Assembly (NCBI GenBank): GCA_900541345.1
Contig: UQJE01000004.1
Span: 1-56,291, forward strand
DNA: 56,291 nt
Origin: an uncultured Blautia sp.
Lineage (GTDB): Bacteria > Bacillota > Clostridia > Lachnospirales > Lachnospiraceae
Reading direction: 5' to 3'
Of this stretch, positions 8,904 through 17,552 are shown piece by piece. The translations under genes and the position numbers were made by a program. The notes under the pieces were generated by a model. It did not search any database. It saw only the letters and a list, made by a program, of their open reading frames with translations, and was not told the origin of the DNA. The stretch's first letter is position 1; every line of letters begins with the position of its first letter.

Positions 8904-9845
8904 ATGGAAGCAATGCAGGTTCAGAATCTGTTTGCCGGAAGCATTCGAAATCAGCTTTTGGATGCGAACCTTGATTACGATAAATTATATGAAATACGAC
9001 TGCGTGTAGGGAGACCGCTTTTTCTTACATATGACGGAGGAGAGTGTTTTCTCAGAAACAGAGGGGAAGAACCTTATGTTGTGACACAGGAAGATTTAAA
9101 GGAAACTCTTGAATATGTAACCGGCTACTCGCTTTATGCTTACGAGGAGGAAATACGTCAGGGCTTTATCAGTGTCCAGGGAGGGCACAGAGTAGGGGTG
9201 ACGGGAAAAGTGATTTTGGATGGTGGAAAAATCCGCGGCATGAAATACATTTCCTGTATCAATGTGCGCCTTGCACACGAAATCCAGGGTTGTGCAGAGG
9301 AGGTTATGCCATATATCCAGACAAAGGACTGGGTGGCGCACACCCTTATTATTTCTCCGCCCAGATGTGGAAAGACTACTTTGCTTCGCGATATTATCCG
9401 GCAGATAAGCAATGGAAGAGAAGGGATTCCCGGACAGACAGTGGGAGTGGTAGATGAAAGATGTGAGCTTGCAGGCTGCTATCAGGGGGTTCCCCAAAAT
9501 GATGTGGGAATGCGCACTGACGTGTTGGACGGCTGTCCGAAGGCAGAAGGAATGCAGATGCTCATTCGTTCCATGTCCCCAGCTGTTGTTGCCGTGGATG
9601 AGCTTGGAAGGGAAGAAGATTTCCGGGCTGTCGAAGCTGTGATACACTGTGGATGTAAGCTGATTGCAACGGCACATGGAAATTCGTTAGAGGACGTTCT
9701 TGCACAGCCCTTTTTTCAGAAGCTTGTGGAGGAGCGAGTTTTTGAAAGATATATCCTTCTCGGAAAAAGAGAAAGGGCAGGAATCATAGAGGGAATCTAT
9801 GACGGAAATGGAGAGTTATGCAAAAATCAGTGGGAGTGCTCCTGA
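8904..9845 (+). CDS. spoIIIAA: Stage III sporulation protein AA (ATPase)
   Basis: A 313-residue secretion-type ATPase of the SpoIIIA-SpoIIQ channel that joins mother cell and forespore during engulfment. Walker A is SPPRCGKTTLL near residue 155, and VVAVDELGREEDF near residue 230 is the Walker B region. AGAGGTGA precedes the ATG at 8904, which is preferred over a GTG at 8895. This is the first gene of a complete eight-gene operon, which in Bacillus is transcribed by sigma-E in the mother cell; I could not identify a convincing sigma-E promoter in the 56-base gap before it. Confidence 0.95.
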   Translation: MEAMQVQNLFAGSIRNQLLDANLDYDKLYEIRLRVGRPLFLTYDGGECFLRNRGEEPYVVTQEDLKETLEYVTGYSLYAYEEEIRQGFISVQGGHRVGVTGKVILDGGKIRGMKYISCINVRLAHEIQGCAEEVMPYIQTKDWVAHTLIISPPRCGKTTLLRDIIRQISNGREGIPGQTVGVVDERCELAGCYQGVPQNDVGMRTDVLDGCPKAEGMQMLIRSMSPAVVAVDELGREEDFRAVEAVIHCGCKLIATAHGNSLEDVLAQPFFQKLVEERVFERYILLGKRERAGIIEGIYDGNGELCKNQWECS

Positions 9846-10336
9846 TTATTTTTTCCTGTGCAGGTCTTGGTTTTGGGCAGAGTCTGCGTCTTACGGGAAG
9901 ACTTCGTACTCTGGAAATGATGAAGCGCATGATTGTGCTTTTAAGAGGGGAGATTCGTTTTGGAAATGCTTCCCTTTGTTCTGCTTTTTACGAGGCGGGA
10001 GGAAAACTTAAGGACCCCTTTGGCAGTTTTTTACGAGAGGTTTCCGGAAAGCTTTCGTCTCTTGGGGGCAGGAATTTTGAAAGTGTGTACAGAGAGTGTG
10101 CACAGAACTATATGAAACTCCTCAATATTCAAAAAGAGGAGGAAGAACTTTTCTTTTCCCTGGGGAGTCGCCTGGGGTATCTTGATCTGGAAATGCAGAT
10201 GAAAGAGCTTCTGCTCTATGAGGAGGAGCTTACACGCCGCACAGAAGAACTTCGCCGGGAAATGCCGGCAAAGAAAAAGGTGTATGAAAGTCTTGGGATT
10301 CTTGGAGGGATTTTGCTTGCCGTCCTTGTATGGTAG
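9818..10336 (+). CDS. spoIIIAB: Stage III sporulation protein AB
   Basis: A 172-residue membrane protein with an N-terminal hydrophobic helix (SVGVLLIIFSCAGLGFGQSL), a long helical middle and a C-terminal hydrophobic helix (ILGGILLAVLVW). This is the layout of SpoIIIAB, which resembles type II secretion F proteins and belongs to the SpoIIIA-SpoIIQ feeding channel. It overlaps spoIIIAA by 28 bases with GGAGAG before its ATG. RTLEMMKRMIVLLRGEIRFGNASL is a recognisable family stretch, given here only in part: the core is LRGEIRFGNASL. Confidence 0.92.
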   Translation: MQKSVGVLLIIFSCAGLGFGQSLRLTGRLRTLEMMKRMIVLLRGEIRFGNASLCSAFYEAGGKLKDPFGSFLREVSGKLSSLGGRNFESVYRECAQNYMKLLNIQKEEEELFFSLGSRLGYLDLEMQMKELLLYEEELTRRTEELRREMPAKKKVYESLGILGGILLAVLVW

Positions 10337-10358
10337 CCAGGGCGGAAAGGAGGCGTGT

Positions 10359-10553
10359 TTGGAGGTCAGCATTATCTTTAAAATTGCAGCCGTGGGAATC
10401 CTGGTCTCCGTTCTTTCACAGATTCTCAAACACAGCGGAAGGGAAGAGCAGGCATTTCTTGTAAGTCTGGCAGGACTTTTAATTGTATTATTCTGGATTG
10501 TTCCATATATTTATGAGCTTTTTGAAAATATTCAGCAGTTGTTTACGCTGTGA
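10359..10553 (+). CDS. spoIIIAC: Stage III sporulation protein AC
   Basis: A 64-residue protein with two membrane helices, as expected for SpoIIIAC. The TTG at 10359 is chosen because AAAGGAGG lies five bases upstream and it gives the family length; the frame is open much further upstream inside spoIIIAB, but that part is a shadow. Typical features are IFKIAAVGILVSVLSQILK, then the polar HSGREEQ turn and a second helix. It sits between spoIIIAB and spoIIIAD in the conserved order. Confidence 0.9.
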   Translation: MEVSIIFKIAAVGILVSVLSQILKHSGREEQAFLVSLAGLLIVLFWIVPYIYELFENIQQLFTL

Positions 10554-10566
10554 AAAAGGGGCATAT

Positions 10567-10953
10567 ATGGATATTGTCAAAATTTCTCTGATTGGTGTGG
10601 GAGGCGTAATGCTTGGTTTTCTGCTCAAAGGTACGAAGCCGGAATACGCTTCTTTTATTACAATGGGAATCGGTGTGATCATACTGGGACTTGCAGTTGG
10701 AAAAATTTCTTATTTATTCGAGGCCTTGAATGAGATTCAGAAAAATCTTCCTGTAGATGGAAAGCATATTTCTACTCTTGTAAAAATGCTGGGAATTACG
10801 TATATCGGTCAGTTTTCTTCCGGTATATGTAAAGATGCGGGATATGGGGCGACAGGCACGCAGATAGAGCTTTTTTGCAAGCTTTCCCTTATGGTTTTAA
10901 GTATGCCGGTTCTTCTTGCTCTTTTACAGACCATACAGGAGTTTTTTGTATGA
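10567..10953 (+). CDS. spoIIIAD: Stage III sporulation protein AD
   Basis: A 128-residue protein with several membrane helices (KISLIGVGGVMLGFLLKG near the start, then ITMGIGVIILGLAVG and a C-terminal helix). It carries the family segment LVKMLGITYIGQFSSGICKDAGYGA, of which the core is GICKDAGYGA. The ATG at 10567 has AAAAAGGGG upstream and gives the normal length. It is part of the inner-membrane base of the SpoIIIA-SpoIIQ channel in the mother cell. Confidence 0.92.
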   Translation: MDIVKISLIGVGGVMLGFLLKGTKPEYASFITMGIGVIILGLAVGKISYLFEALNEIQKNLPVDGKHISTLVKMLGITYIGQFSSGICKDAGYGATGTQIELFCKLSLMVLSMPVLLALLQTIQEFFV

Positions 10954-12086
10954 AAAAAATATTGGGTACAGTGATAGTTTTTCTTTTTTTTGCTCTGATT
11001 TTTTCTGTTCCTGTAAAAGGGGCGGAGAAAATCACAGAGGAACTGATAGAAAAGATGGAATTTGACGAGGTGCAGGATATGTTAAACGAAATGCTGGGAG
11101 AAGGAAGCTTTTCTTTTTCCGGGGCATTGAAAAAATTGGTGACAGGAGAAGAGGCATTTTCAAAAGAGGCGGTGCAGGAATTTCTGCATGGCCTTTTCTT
11201 TTCCGGTTTGTCCAGAGAAAAAACATTGTTTTTCCGGATACTGCTCCTTATTTTGCTCTCTTCTATATTTGCAGGGTTCGGTGAGGTGTTTGATGGAGGG
11301 CAGGTAGGGGAAATTAGTTTTTATGTGGTGTATCTGTTGCTGTTTGCTATGCTTATGGACTCTTTTTCTGCCCTGTGTGTCAGTCTGTCCGAAAATTTGT
11401 CCTGGCTTTCCAGGTTTATGAAGGTGTTGTCCCCTGCCTATTTTCTTGCCGTGGCAGCTTCATCCGGAGGGACGACAGCTGCCGTTTTTTATGAGGGGGT
11501 TCTTCTTCTTGTGTGGCTGATCCAGTGGATTCTTCTAACGGTTCTTCTGCCGGGAATCCATATATGTACGGTAGTCCGGTTTGTAAATAATCTTTCCAGA
11601 GAGGAGATGCTTGGGAAGCTTTCCGAGCTTTTGGAGACAGGCATAAACTGGGGATTAAAAACGCTTCTCGGCCTTGTGATCGGGCTTCAGGTTGTAAAAA
11701 ATCTGGTGGCGCCTGTGATGGATTCTTTAAAAAGAAGCGTGGTGGGAAAGACAGCAGGCGCCATTCCGGGAGTGGGAAATGCGGTAAATGCAGTGACGGA
11801 GCTTATTGTAACAGGCGCTGTTCTTGTGAGGAACAGTCTTGGAATCGTGGTAATGCTTGCGCTTCTTCTTGCAGGGGCGGGACCGGTGATTCATTATGGA
11901 ATGTTATCTCTTTCCTATAAGTTTTTGGCGGCCGTGGCGCAGCCTGTATCTGATAAAAGGATTGTGGGCTGTTTAAGTACAATGGGGGAGAGCTGCGGGT
12001 TGTTGCTTCGTCTTCTCCTTACGGTGGACGTACTCTGTATGCTGACCTTTATTATTCTCATGGTAAGTTTCAGAGGAGGACCTTAA
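10950..12086 (+). CDS. spoIIIAE: Stage III sporulation protein AE
   Basis: A 378-residue polytopic membrane protein of the SpoIIIA channel. It begins with a signal-like helix (FLFFALIFSVPVKGAEK), has a short soluble stretch of about 90 residues and then six to eight hydrophobic segments. Family stretches include AASSGGTTAAVFYE and KTAGAIPGVGNAVNAVTEL. The ATG overlaps the stop of spoIIIAD as ATGA. The length is normal. Confidence 0.94.
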   Translation: MKKILGTVIVFLFFALIFSVPVKGAEKITEELIEKMEFDEVQDMLNEMLGEGSFSFSGALKKLVTGEEAFSKEAVQEFLHGLFFSGLSREKTLFFRILLLILLSSIFAGFGEVFDGGQVGEISFYVVYLLLFAMLMDSFSALCVSLSENLSWLSRFMKVLSPAYFLAVAASSGGTTAAVFYEGVLLLVWLIQWILLTVLLPGIHICTVVRFVNNLSREEMLGKLSELLETGINWGLKTLLGLVIGLQVVKNLVAPVMDSLKRSVVGKTAGAIPGVGNAVNAVTELIVTGAVLVRNSLGIVVMLALLLAGAGPVIHYGMLSLSYKFLAAVAQPVSDKRIVGCLSTMGESCGLLLRLLLTVDVLCMLTFIILMVSFRGGP

Positions 12087-12092
12087 ATATTT

Positions 12093-12656
12093 ATGAAAGA
12101 AGAGATTTATTCATGGATTAAGAATCTTGCGGTTTTTTATATTCTTCTTACGACAGTAGTTCATCTTGTGCCGGATAAGAAATATGAGAGATACGTCAGG
12201 CTCTTCATGGGTCTTCTCCTGATTTTTATGCTGATTACGCCTGTGTTTGCCCTTCTTGGAAAAGGAGGAAAGCTTCTTGCGGATTTTCAACTTTATTATG
12301 AGGAAGAGACGGCTGTTATGAAGGAGAAAGAGTTTTCCAATCTTCAGGAAATTTATTTAAAAAAAGGGTGGCAATGGGAAATAGAAGAAAAAATCAGGGA
12401 TTCTTTGAAAGAAAAAGGCATATATCCGGGTGAGGTGGAAGTAGATATAGAAGGGGAAGATGTGGGGGCAGTTCTTTATATGCGGGAGATGCCTGATGAG
12501 GAAGAGAAAGGAAGGATAGAAAGTGGAATGGAAGTCTGCGGGTTTAAGAAAGGAACGTTTGAAGTCAGGACTTTTGAACATGAGCCGGCAGCAGTGGGTG
12601 GTTCTGCTCCTTCTGGGGCTTCTGCTGGCAGTGGCAGCCCTTCCGGTATCTCATGA
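12093..12656 (+). CDS. spoIIIAF: Stage III sporulation protein AF
   Basis: A 187-residue protein with two N-terminal membrane helices (LAVFYILLTTVVHLVP and LFMGLLLIFMLITPVFALL) separated by the KKYERYVR loop, then a soluble domain. This is the SpoIIIAF pattern. The last 25 residues are low-complexity Gly/Ser/Ala and lie in DNA that also encodes the start of spoIIIAG in another frame. The ribosome site GAGGAGG is about 13 bases from the ATG, further than usual. Confidence 0.9.
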   Translation: MKEEIYSWIKNLAVFYILLTTVVHLVPDKKYERYVRLFMGLLLIFMLITPVFALLGKGGKLLADFQLYYEEETAVMKEKEFSNLQEIYLKKGWQWEIEEKIRDSLKEKGIYPGEVEVDIEGEDVGAVLYMREMPDEEEKGRIESGMEVCGFKKGTFEVRTFEHEPAAVGGSAPSGASAGSGSPSGIS

Positions 12657-12945
12657 GGGACAGTCGAAAAAGTGGAATGAAGAGGAAGGGACAGTGGAAA
12701 AAACAGAGCTGGAAAAGAAGCTGGAACATTTTCTTTCCAATGTGGAGGGAGTGGGAGAGACAGAGGTGGTTCTTATGATAACGGAAGGTGGGAGTTTTGG
12801 AAGTGATGAGAGAGTAAAGGTTACAGGAGCGCTTGTATCAGCAGAAGGCGGAGAGAATCCAACGACTGTACAGAAGATTCAAGATGCTGTCCAGGCATTA
12901 TTTCAGATAGAAGCCCATAAAATTAAAATAATGAAAAGAAAATGA
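12580..12945 (+). CDS. spoIIIAG: Stage III sporulation protein AG, short form
   Basis: A 121-residue protein with an N-terminal membrane helix (WVVLLLLGLLLAVAALPVS) and a ring-building-motif domain: LEHFLSNVEGVGETEVVLMI, then VSAEGGENPTTVQKIQDAVQALF and a basic KIKIMKRK end (the middle is abbreviated here). Family members are usually near 200 residues; the linker between the helix and domain and the loop inside the domain are reduced. The ATG at 12580 is chosen so the membrane helix is N-terminal; an ATG at 12523 would add 19 polar residues before it. It overlaps spoIIIAF by 77 bases. SpoIIIAG forms a large ring in the intermembrane space in Bacillus. Confidence 0.85.
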   Translation: MSRQQWVVLLLLGLLLAVAALPVSHEGQSKKWNEEEGTVEKTELEKKLEHFLSNVEGVGETEVVLMITEGGSFGSDERVKVTGALVSAEGGENPTTVQKIQDAVQALFQIEAHKIKIMKRK

Positions 12946-12956
12946 GGAGAGAAAAA

Positions 12957-13664
12957 GTGAAAAAAATTATGAAAAAAAATCAGGTGATTATCACCTCCCT
13001 TGCAATTTTGATTGCAGTAGCCGGTTATCTGAATTTTGCAGATGTAAACTTAGGTTCCAAAGATAAAGAGGCAAGTACGGACAGCAGCAGTATTTTGGAA
13101 GATGTAGATTATGATATTTCAGAAGAGACAGCACTTCTTGAGGAAAACGGAGAAGAAATCGGCGAGCCCCTGGCGCAGGACACCGGTACTCCGGGCGAGG
13201 CGGTACTTACCGGCGCTTCCAGTTTTGCGGCACAGGCAAAATTAAGCAGAGAGCAGGTGCGCTCCCAGAATAAGGCGGATCTGCAGGAAATTATAAGCAG
13301 CGAAGAGATTGGTGATGAGCAGAAGCAGACGGCGGTCAATACAATGGTGGCTATGACGGAGCTTACAGAAAAGGAAGCGGCGGCAGAGCTTCTTCTTGAA
13401 GCGAAAGGTTTTTCCGATGTGATTGTAAATCTCACTGGAGAGACAGCAGATATTGTAGTTCCTGACAGCACGTTGGAAGAGGCAAAGCTGGCACAGATTG
13501 AAGACATTGTAAAGAGAAAAACAGGAATTGCCGAGGAGAATATTGTAATTACACCTTTAAGCCAGAGTGAAGAGACGGTTGTAGAGGAGCCAGATGAAGA
13601 AGCGTCTTATGGAGAAGAGGAAGAAGCTGCTTCAGAGGAGAACAGTGAGACAGAAATTCCTTGA
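12957..13664 (+). CDS. spoIIIAH: Stage III sporulation protein AH
   Basis: A 235-residue single-pass protein: a basic N-terminus, the membrane helix QVIITSLAILIAVAGYLNF, an acidic linker and a YscJ/FliF-like ring domain near residues 110-205. It ends in a strongly acidic tail (EEPDEEASYGEEEEAASEEN). In Bacillus, SpoIIIAH binds SpoIIQ of the forespore to zip the two membranes together. GTG at 12957 is preferred because AGGAG lies seven bases upstream; an ATG at 12942 in the same frame lacks a site. This is the last gene of the operon. Confidence 0.92.
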   Translation: MKKIMKKNQVIITSLAILIAVAGYLNFADVNLGSKDKEASTDSSSILEDVDYDISEETALLEENGEEIGEPLAQDTGTPGEAVLTGASSFAAQAKLSREQVRSQNKADLQEIISSEEIGDEQKQTAVNTMVAMTELTEKEAAAELLLEAKGFSDVIVNLTGETADIVVPDSTLEEAKLAQIEDIVKRKTGIAEENIVITPLSQSEETVVEEPDEEASYGEEEEAASEENSETEIP

Positions 13665-13690
13665 CAGTCTAGCCTTTCATATACTAGAAT
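13661..13690 (+). promoter_or_regulatory. Promoter of prfC
   Basis: TTGACA, 18-base spacer, TAGAAT. The -35 overlaps the stop codon of spoIIIAH. It gives prfC vegetative transcription separate from the sporulation operon. Confidence 0.7.
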
Positions 13691-13747
13691 AGGAATGCTG
13701 TAAAAATATTGACAAGTGAACGAAAAAGAGAGTATAGGAGGCCAGAC

Positions 13748-15337
13748 GTGTCGAAGTATACGAAAGAAATAGAAAAAAGAAGAACCTTTGCCATTATCTC
13801 CCACCCGGATGCCGGCAAAACAACTCTGACAGAAAAATTCTTGCTGTATGGCGGAGCAATTAATCTTGCCGGAAGCGTAAAAGGCAAGGCAACTGCCCGC
13901 CACGCAGTTTCAGACTGGATGGAAATTGAAAAAGAGAGAGGTATTTCTGTTACCTCTTCTGTTCTCCAGTTTCATTACGACGGATACTGTATCAATATCC
14001 TGGACACACCGGGACACCAGGATTTCTCTGAGGATACGTATCGTACCCTTATGGCAGCGGATTCTGCCGTGATGGTGATTGACGCATCTAAGGGTGTTGA
14101 GGCGCAGACAAGAAAGCTTTTTAAAGTCTGTGTTATGCGTCATATCCCTATTTTTACGTTTATCAACAAGCTGGACAGAGATGCGAACGATACCTTTGAT
14201 CTTCTGGATGAAATCGAAAAAGAGCTTGGTATTGCCACTTGTCCGATAAACTGGCCAATTGGCTCAGGAAAGAAATTTCGTGGAGTATATGACAGAAATA
14301 CACAGAAAATTCTTACTTTCACAGATACGCAGAAGGGAACAAAAGAAGGTATTATAGAAGAAATAGGACTGGATGACATAAAAGCAGATGAGATTATGGA
14401 TGCAGAGCAGAAGGAGCAGCTTCTGGAGGAAATCGAGCTTCTTGACGGAGCAAGCGCAGATTTTGACCAGGAACTTGTAGATAAAGGAGAGCTGACACCT
14501 GTATTTTTTGGTTCTGCTCTTACAAACTTCGGTGTGGAGACGTTCCTGGAGCATTTCCTTGCAATGACAAGTTCCCCGCTTCCAAGAAATGCAGACTGTG
14601 GTCCGGTTGACCCGATGGATGATGATTTTTCTGCGTTTGTCTTTAAAATCCAGGCAAATATGAACAAGGCGCACAGAGACAGAATCGCTTTTATGCGTAT
14701 TTGTTCCGGAAAATTCGATGCTTCGCAGGAAGTATATCACGTTCAGGGAGAAAAGAAAATGCGCCTTTTGCAGCCTCAGCAGATGATGGCAGAATCACGC
14801 CACGTTGTGGAGGAAGCTTATGCAGGTGATATTATCGGTGTGTTTGACCCGGGTATTTTCTCCATCGGAGATACAATCTGCGCTTCCGGAAAGAAATTTG
14901 CATTTGAGGGAATTCCTACATTTGCGCCGGAACATTTTGCGAGAGTACGTCAGATTGACACGATGAAGAGAAAGCAGTTTGTAAAAGGAATCAATCAGAT
15001 TGCCCAGGAGGGTGCAATTCAGATTTTCCAGGAATTTAATACAGGTATGGAAGAGATTATTGTGGGCGTGGTTGGCGTTCTGCAGTTCGATGTTTTAAAA
15101 TACCGTCTGGAAAATGAGTATAACGTGGAAATCCGCCTGGAAAACCTGCCATATGAGCATATCCGCTGGATTGCGAATAAGGATGAGGTCAAGGTGGACA
15201 AGATTGTGGGAACTTCCGATATGAAAAAGGTTACAGATCTTAAGGGAAATCCGCTGCTTCTTTTTGTAAACGCATGGAGCGTTGGCATGACAGAGGATAG
15301 AAATCCGGATTTAATCCTGACGGAATTCAGTAAATAA
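13748..15337 (+). CDS. prfC: Peptide chain release factor 3
   Basis: A 529-residue translational GTPase that recycles RF1/RF2 from the ribosome after termination. G-motifs: HPDAGKTT (P-loop, near residue 20), DTPGHQDF (G3, near residue 90) and NKLD (G4, near residue 145). The YKKGI-like switch appears as MEIEKERGISV. GTG at 13748 with AGGAGG six bases upstream gives exactly the length known for Escherichia coli PrfC; a TTG at 13709 has no site. It has its own promoter and stands between the spoIIIA operon and an asp23-family gene. Confidence 0.95.
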   Translation: MSKYTKEIEKRRTFAIISHPDAGKTTLTEKFLLYGGAINLAGSVKGKATARHAVSDWMEIEKERGISVTSSVLQFHYDGYCINILDTPGHQDFSEDTYRTLMAADSAVMVIDASKGVEAQTRKLFKVCVMRHIPIFTFINKLDRDANDTFDLLDEIEKELGIATCPINWPIGSGKKFRGVYDRNTQKILTFTDTQKGTKEGIIEEIGLDDIKADEIMDAEQKEQLLEEIELLDGASADFDQELVDKGELTPVFFGSALTNFGVETFLEHFLAMTSSPLPRNADCGPVDPMDDDFSAFVFKIQANMNKAHRDRIAFMRICSGKFDASQEVYHVQGEKKMRLLQPQQMMAESRHVVEEAYAGDIIGVFDPGIFSIGDTICASGKKFAFEGIPTFAPEHFARVRQIDTMKRKQFVKGINQIAQEGAIQIFQEFNTGMEEIIVGVVGVLQFDVLKYRLENEYNVEIRLENLPYEHIRWIANKDEVKVDKIVGTSDMKKVTDLKGNPLLLFVNAWSVGMTEDRNPDLILTEFSK

Positions 15338-15360
15338 CCCTTTTATTTTGTTGGATAATT

Positions 15361-15369
15361 TGGTATAAT
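15361..15369 (+). promoter_or_regulatory. Extended -10 promoter of the Asp23 gene
   Basis: TGGTATAAT matches an extended -10; no good -35 is seen. It lies 72 bases before the start of the Asp23-family gene. Confidence 0.55.
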
Positions 15370-15440
15370 ATAAATAATTATTCAGAAGAGACTGCTTCGC
15401 ACAGAACAGGCGGAGAATATAATTCTCAGGAGGGCTTATT

Positions 15441-15827
15441 ATGGCGGAAAAAAGGACAACATATAAAATACAGGATTTAGGCAAGGTAGGAGAGGTTCAT
15501 ATTGCAGATGAAGTAGTTGCCATCATTGCAGGACTTGCTGCAACAGAGGTGGAAGGTGTTGCCTCTATGGCAGGAAATATTACAAACGAGCTGGTAAGCA
15601 AGCTCGGTATGAAGAGCCTGTCAAGGGGCGTGAAGGTAACTGTGCTGGAAGGTGTGGTAACAGTAGACCTTTCTCTTAATATTGAGTATGGCAAAAACGT
15701 TCTTGAGACAAGCAGAACCGTTCAGGAACGCGTGAAGACATCCATTGAAAATATGACGGGACTGGAAGTGGCAGATGTAAATATCCACATTGCCAGTGTT
15801 GATATGGAGAAAGAAAAAGGAAAGTAA
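15441..15827 (+). CDS. Asp23/Gls24-family envelope stress protein
   Basis: A 128-residue protein of the Asp23 family: KIQDLGKVGEVHIADEVVAI opens it, EGVASMAG and EYGKNVLETSRTVQERVK (core given) are typical of the single conserved domain, and ADVNIHIASVD closes it. Members in Firmicutes sit at the inner face of the membrane and respond to envelope stress; exact biochemical role is unknown. In clostridia this gene (yqhY type) is regularly next to nusB, as here, and near fatty-acid genes in some genomes. AGGAGG precedes the ATG. Confidence 0.9.
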   Translation: MAEKRTTYKIQDLGKVGEVHIADEVVAIIAGLAATEVEGVASMAGNITNELVSKLGMKSLSRGVKVTVLEGVVTVDLSLNIEYGKNVLETSRTVQERVKTSIENMTGLEVADVNIHIASVDMEKEKGK

Positions 15828-15844
15828 TTCTTTCCTTTTTTTAC
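15815..15844 (+). terminator. Intrinsic terminator after the Asp23 gene
   Basis: AAAAGGAAAG / CTTTCCTTTT stem with a five-base loop and a following T run. The left arm includes the last codons of the gene and the loop contains the stop. Confidence 0.7.
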
Positions 15845-15873
15845 TATAAGAGAAGCAGGGACAGGAGGATATA

Positions 15874-16338
15874 ATGCGACAGAGAGATTTAAGAGAACAC
15901 GTTTTTAAACTGCTGTTTATGACAGAATTTAATACACAGGAAGAGATGCCGGAGCAGCTTTCCATGTATCTGGAAGGGATTGAAGAGGTTTCCAGAGAAG
16001 CACAGGAGAAGATTCAGGAAAAGTATCGTCAGGTTCTTTCACATACAGAAGAAATCGATATTCTTTTGAATGAGACAAGTAAAGGCTGGAAGACAAAGAG
16101 AATGAGCCGTGTAGACCTCACTGCTCTTCGTCTTGCTGTATATGAGATGAAGTACGATGAAAAAGTTCCGGTGGGAGTTGCCATTAATGAGGCAGTAGAG
16201 CTTGCAAAACGTTTCGGAGGCGATACTTCCGGTTCTTTTGTAAATGGAATTCTCGGAAAAATTGCTTCTGTGGAAGATGTGAAGACAGAAGAAACAGAAG
16301 AAGACAGACAGATGGAGAATGTGGAATCAGAAGCATGA
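15874..16338 (+). CDS. nusB: Transcription antitermination protein NusB
   Basis: A 154-residue all-helical protein that binds boxA RNA with NusE (S10) to keep RNA polymerase elongating on rRNA operons. Family stretches are RDLREHVFKLLFMTEF at the N-terminus, RVDLTALRLAVYEM near residue 80 and NEAVELAKRFGGDTSGSFVNG (core GGDTSGSFVNG) near residue 120. The acidic tail after residue 140 is extra. AGGAGG precedes the ATG, and the stop overlaps the xseA start as ATGA. It opens the conserved nusB-to-recN gene set. Confidence 0.95.
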   Translation: MRQRDLREHVFKLLFMTEFNTQEEMPEQLSMYLEGIEEVSREAQEKIQEKYRQVLSHTEEIDILLNETSKGWKTKRMSRVDLTALRLAVYEMKYDEKVPVGVAINEAVELAKRFGGDTSGSFVNGILGKIASVEDVKTEETEEDRQMENVESEA

Positions 16339-17552
16339 AAAATGTATATTCTGTAGGTCAGGTAAATCGATATGTAAAAAATATGTTTACCCAGGATTTC
16401 TTTTTGCAGAAAGTGTATGTAAAAGGAGAAGTATCCAATTGTAAATATCATACAAGCGGGCATATTTATTTTTCACTGAAGGATGAGACAGGAACCATAA
16501 GCTGCGTCATGTTTGCAGGACAGAGACGTGGCCTTGGTTTTTCTATGAAAGATGGAGATAAGGTAGTCGCAGGCGGAACGGTCGATGTATATGAGAGAGA
16601 CGGACGATACCAACTTTATGCGAAGGAGATCACCCTGGAGGGAGCGGGAGATTTGTATGAAAGATTTCTTGCTCTGAAGCAGGAATTGGAAGAGATGGGA
16701 ATGTTTGCCCAGGAGTATAAACAGCCCATTCCTCCTTTTGTGCGAAAACTTGGAGTTGTCACAGCACCGACAGGCGCTGCCGTTCAGGATATACGAAATG
16801 TATCTCTTCGGAGAAATCCGTATCTGCAGATTATCCTCTATCCTGCCCTTGTTCAGGGGGAAGGTGCGGCGGAAAGTGTGGCAAAGGGAATCCGAATGCT
16901 TGATGAAGCCGGCGTAGATGTGATTATTGCAGGAAGAGGCGGCGGTTCTATTGAAGATTTGTGGGCGTTTAATGAAGAAATTGTAGCGCGTGCGATTTTT
17001 GAGTGCAGAACTCCTGTGATTTCTGCAGTAGGCCATGAGACGGATTTTACGATTGCAGATTTTGTGGCAGATTTGCGTGCTCCCACTCCATCGGCGGCAG
17101 CAGAGCTGGCTGTGTATGATTACAGAAGTGTGTTAGAGGCAGCCGGTTCCCTGAGGGAGCGGCTGCATCGTGCCATGTGGGGAAAAACAGAGCTTTTTCG
17201 GGAGCGACTTTTGGGCTATCAGACGAAGCTTTCTTATGTAAGTCCTCAGAACCGGTTGAGGGAGGACAGGCAGAGGATGATTTCCTTGGAGGAAGCTTTG
17301 GAAACGGCAATGGATTTAAAGATAAAAGAAGAAAGACAGAGACTTTCTGTTTATCTGGAACGGTTTTCCGGACTTTCCCCTTTGAAAAAGCTGAATCAGG
17401 GATATTCCTATGTGGCAAATGAGAAGGGAAAAACTGTTACAAGTGTAGACGGAATAAAGGAAAAAGACAGACTTTTTATCTCTGTGACAGATGGAACAAT
17501 AGAGACTGAAGTTAGCAGTATCAGGAAGGAAACAGAGCAATATGGCAGATAA
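16335..17552 (+). CDS. xseA: Exodeoxyribonuclease VII large subunit
   Basis: A 405-residue catalytic subunit of a nuclease that degrades single-stranded DNA to short oligonucleotides together with XseB. An N-terminal OB-fold (VYSVGQVNRYVKNMF ... SGHIYFSLKD) is followed by the catalytic domain with GVVTAPTGAAVQDI near residue 138, AGRGGGSIEDLWAFN near residue 197 and AVGHETDFTIADFVADLRAPTPSAAAEL (core GHETDFTIAD) near residue 233. The C-terminal coiled coil is short but present. It overlaps nusB by four bases and xseB by eleven. Confidence 0.95.
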   Translation: MKNVYSVGQVNRYVKNMFTQDFFLQKVYVKGEVSNCKYHTSGHIYFSLKDETGTISCVMFAGQRRGLGFSMKDGDKVVAGGTVDVYERDGRYQLYAKEITLEGAGDLYERFLALKQELEEMGMFAQEYKQPIPPFVRKLGVVTAPTGAAVQDIRNVSLRRNPYLQIILYPALVQGEGAAESVAKGIRMLDEAGVDVIIAGRGGGSIEDLWAFNEEIVARAIFECRTPVISAVGHETDFTIADFVADLRAPTPSAAAELAVYDYRSVLEAAGSLRERLHRAMWGKTELFRERLLGYQTKLSYVSPQNRLREDRQRMISLEEALETAMDLKIKEERQRLSVYLERFSGLSPLKKLNQGYSYVANEKGKTVTSVDGIKEKDRLFISVTDGTIETEVSSIRKETEQYGR

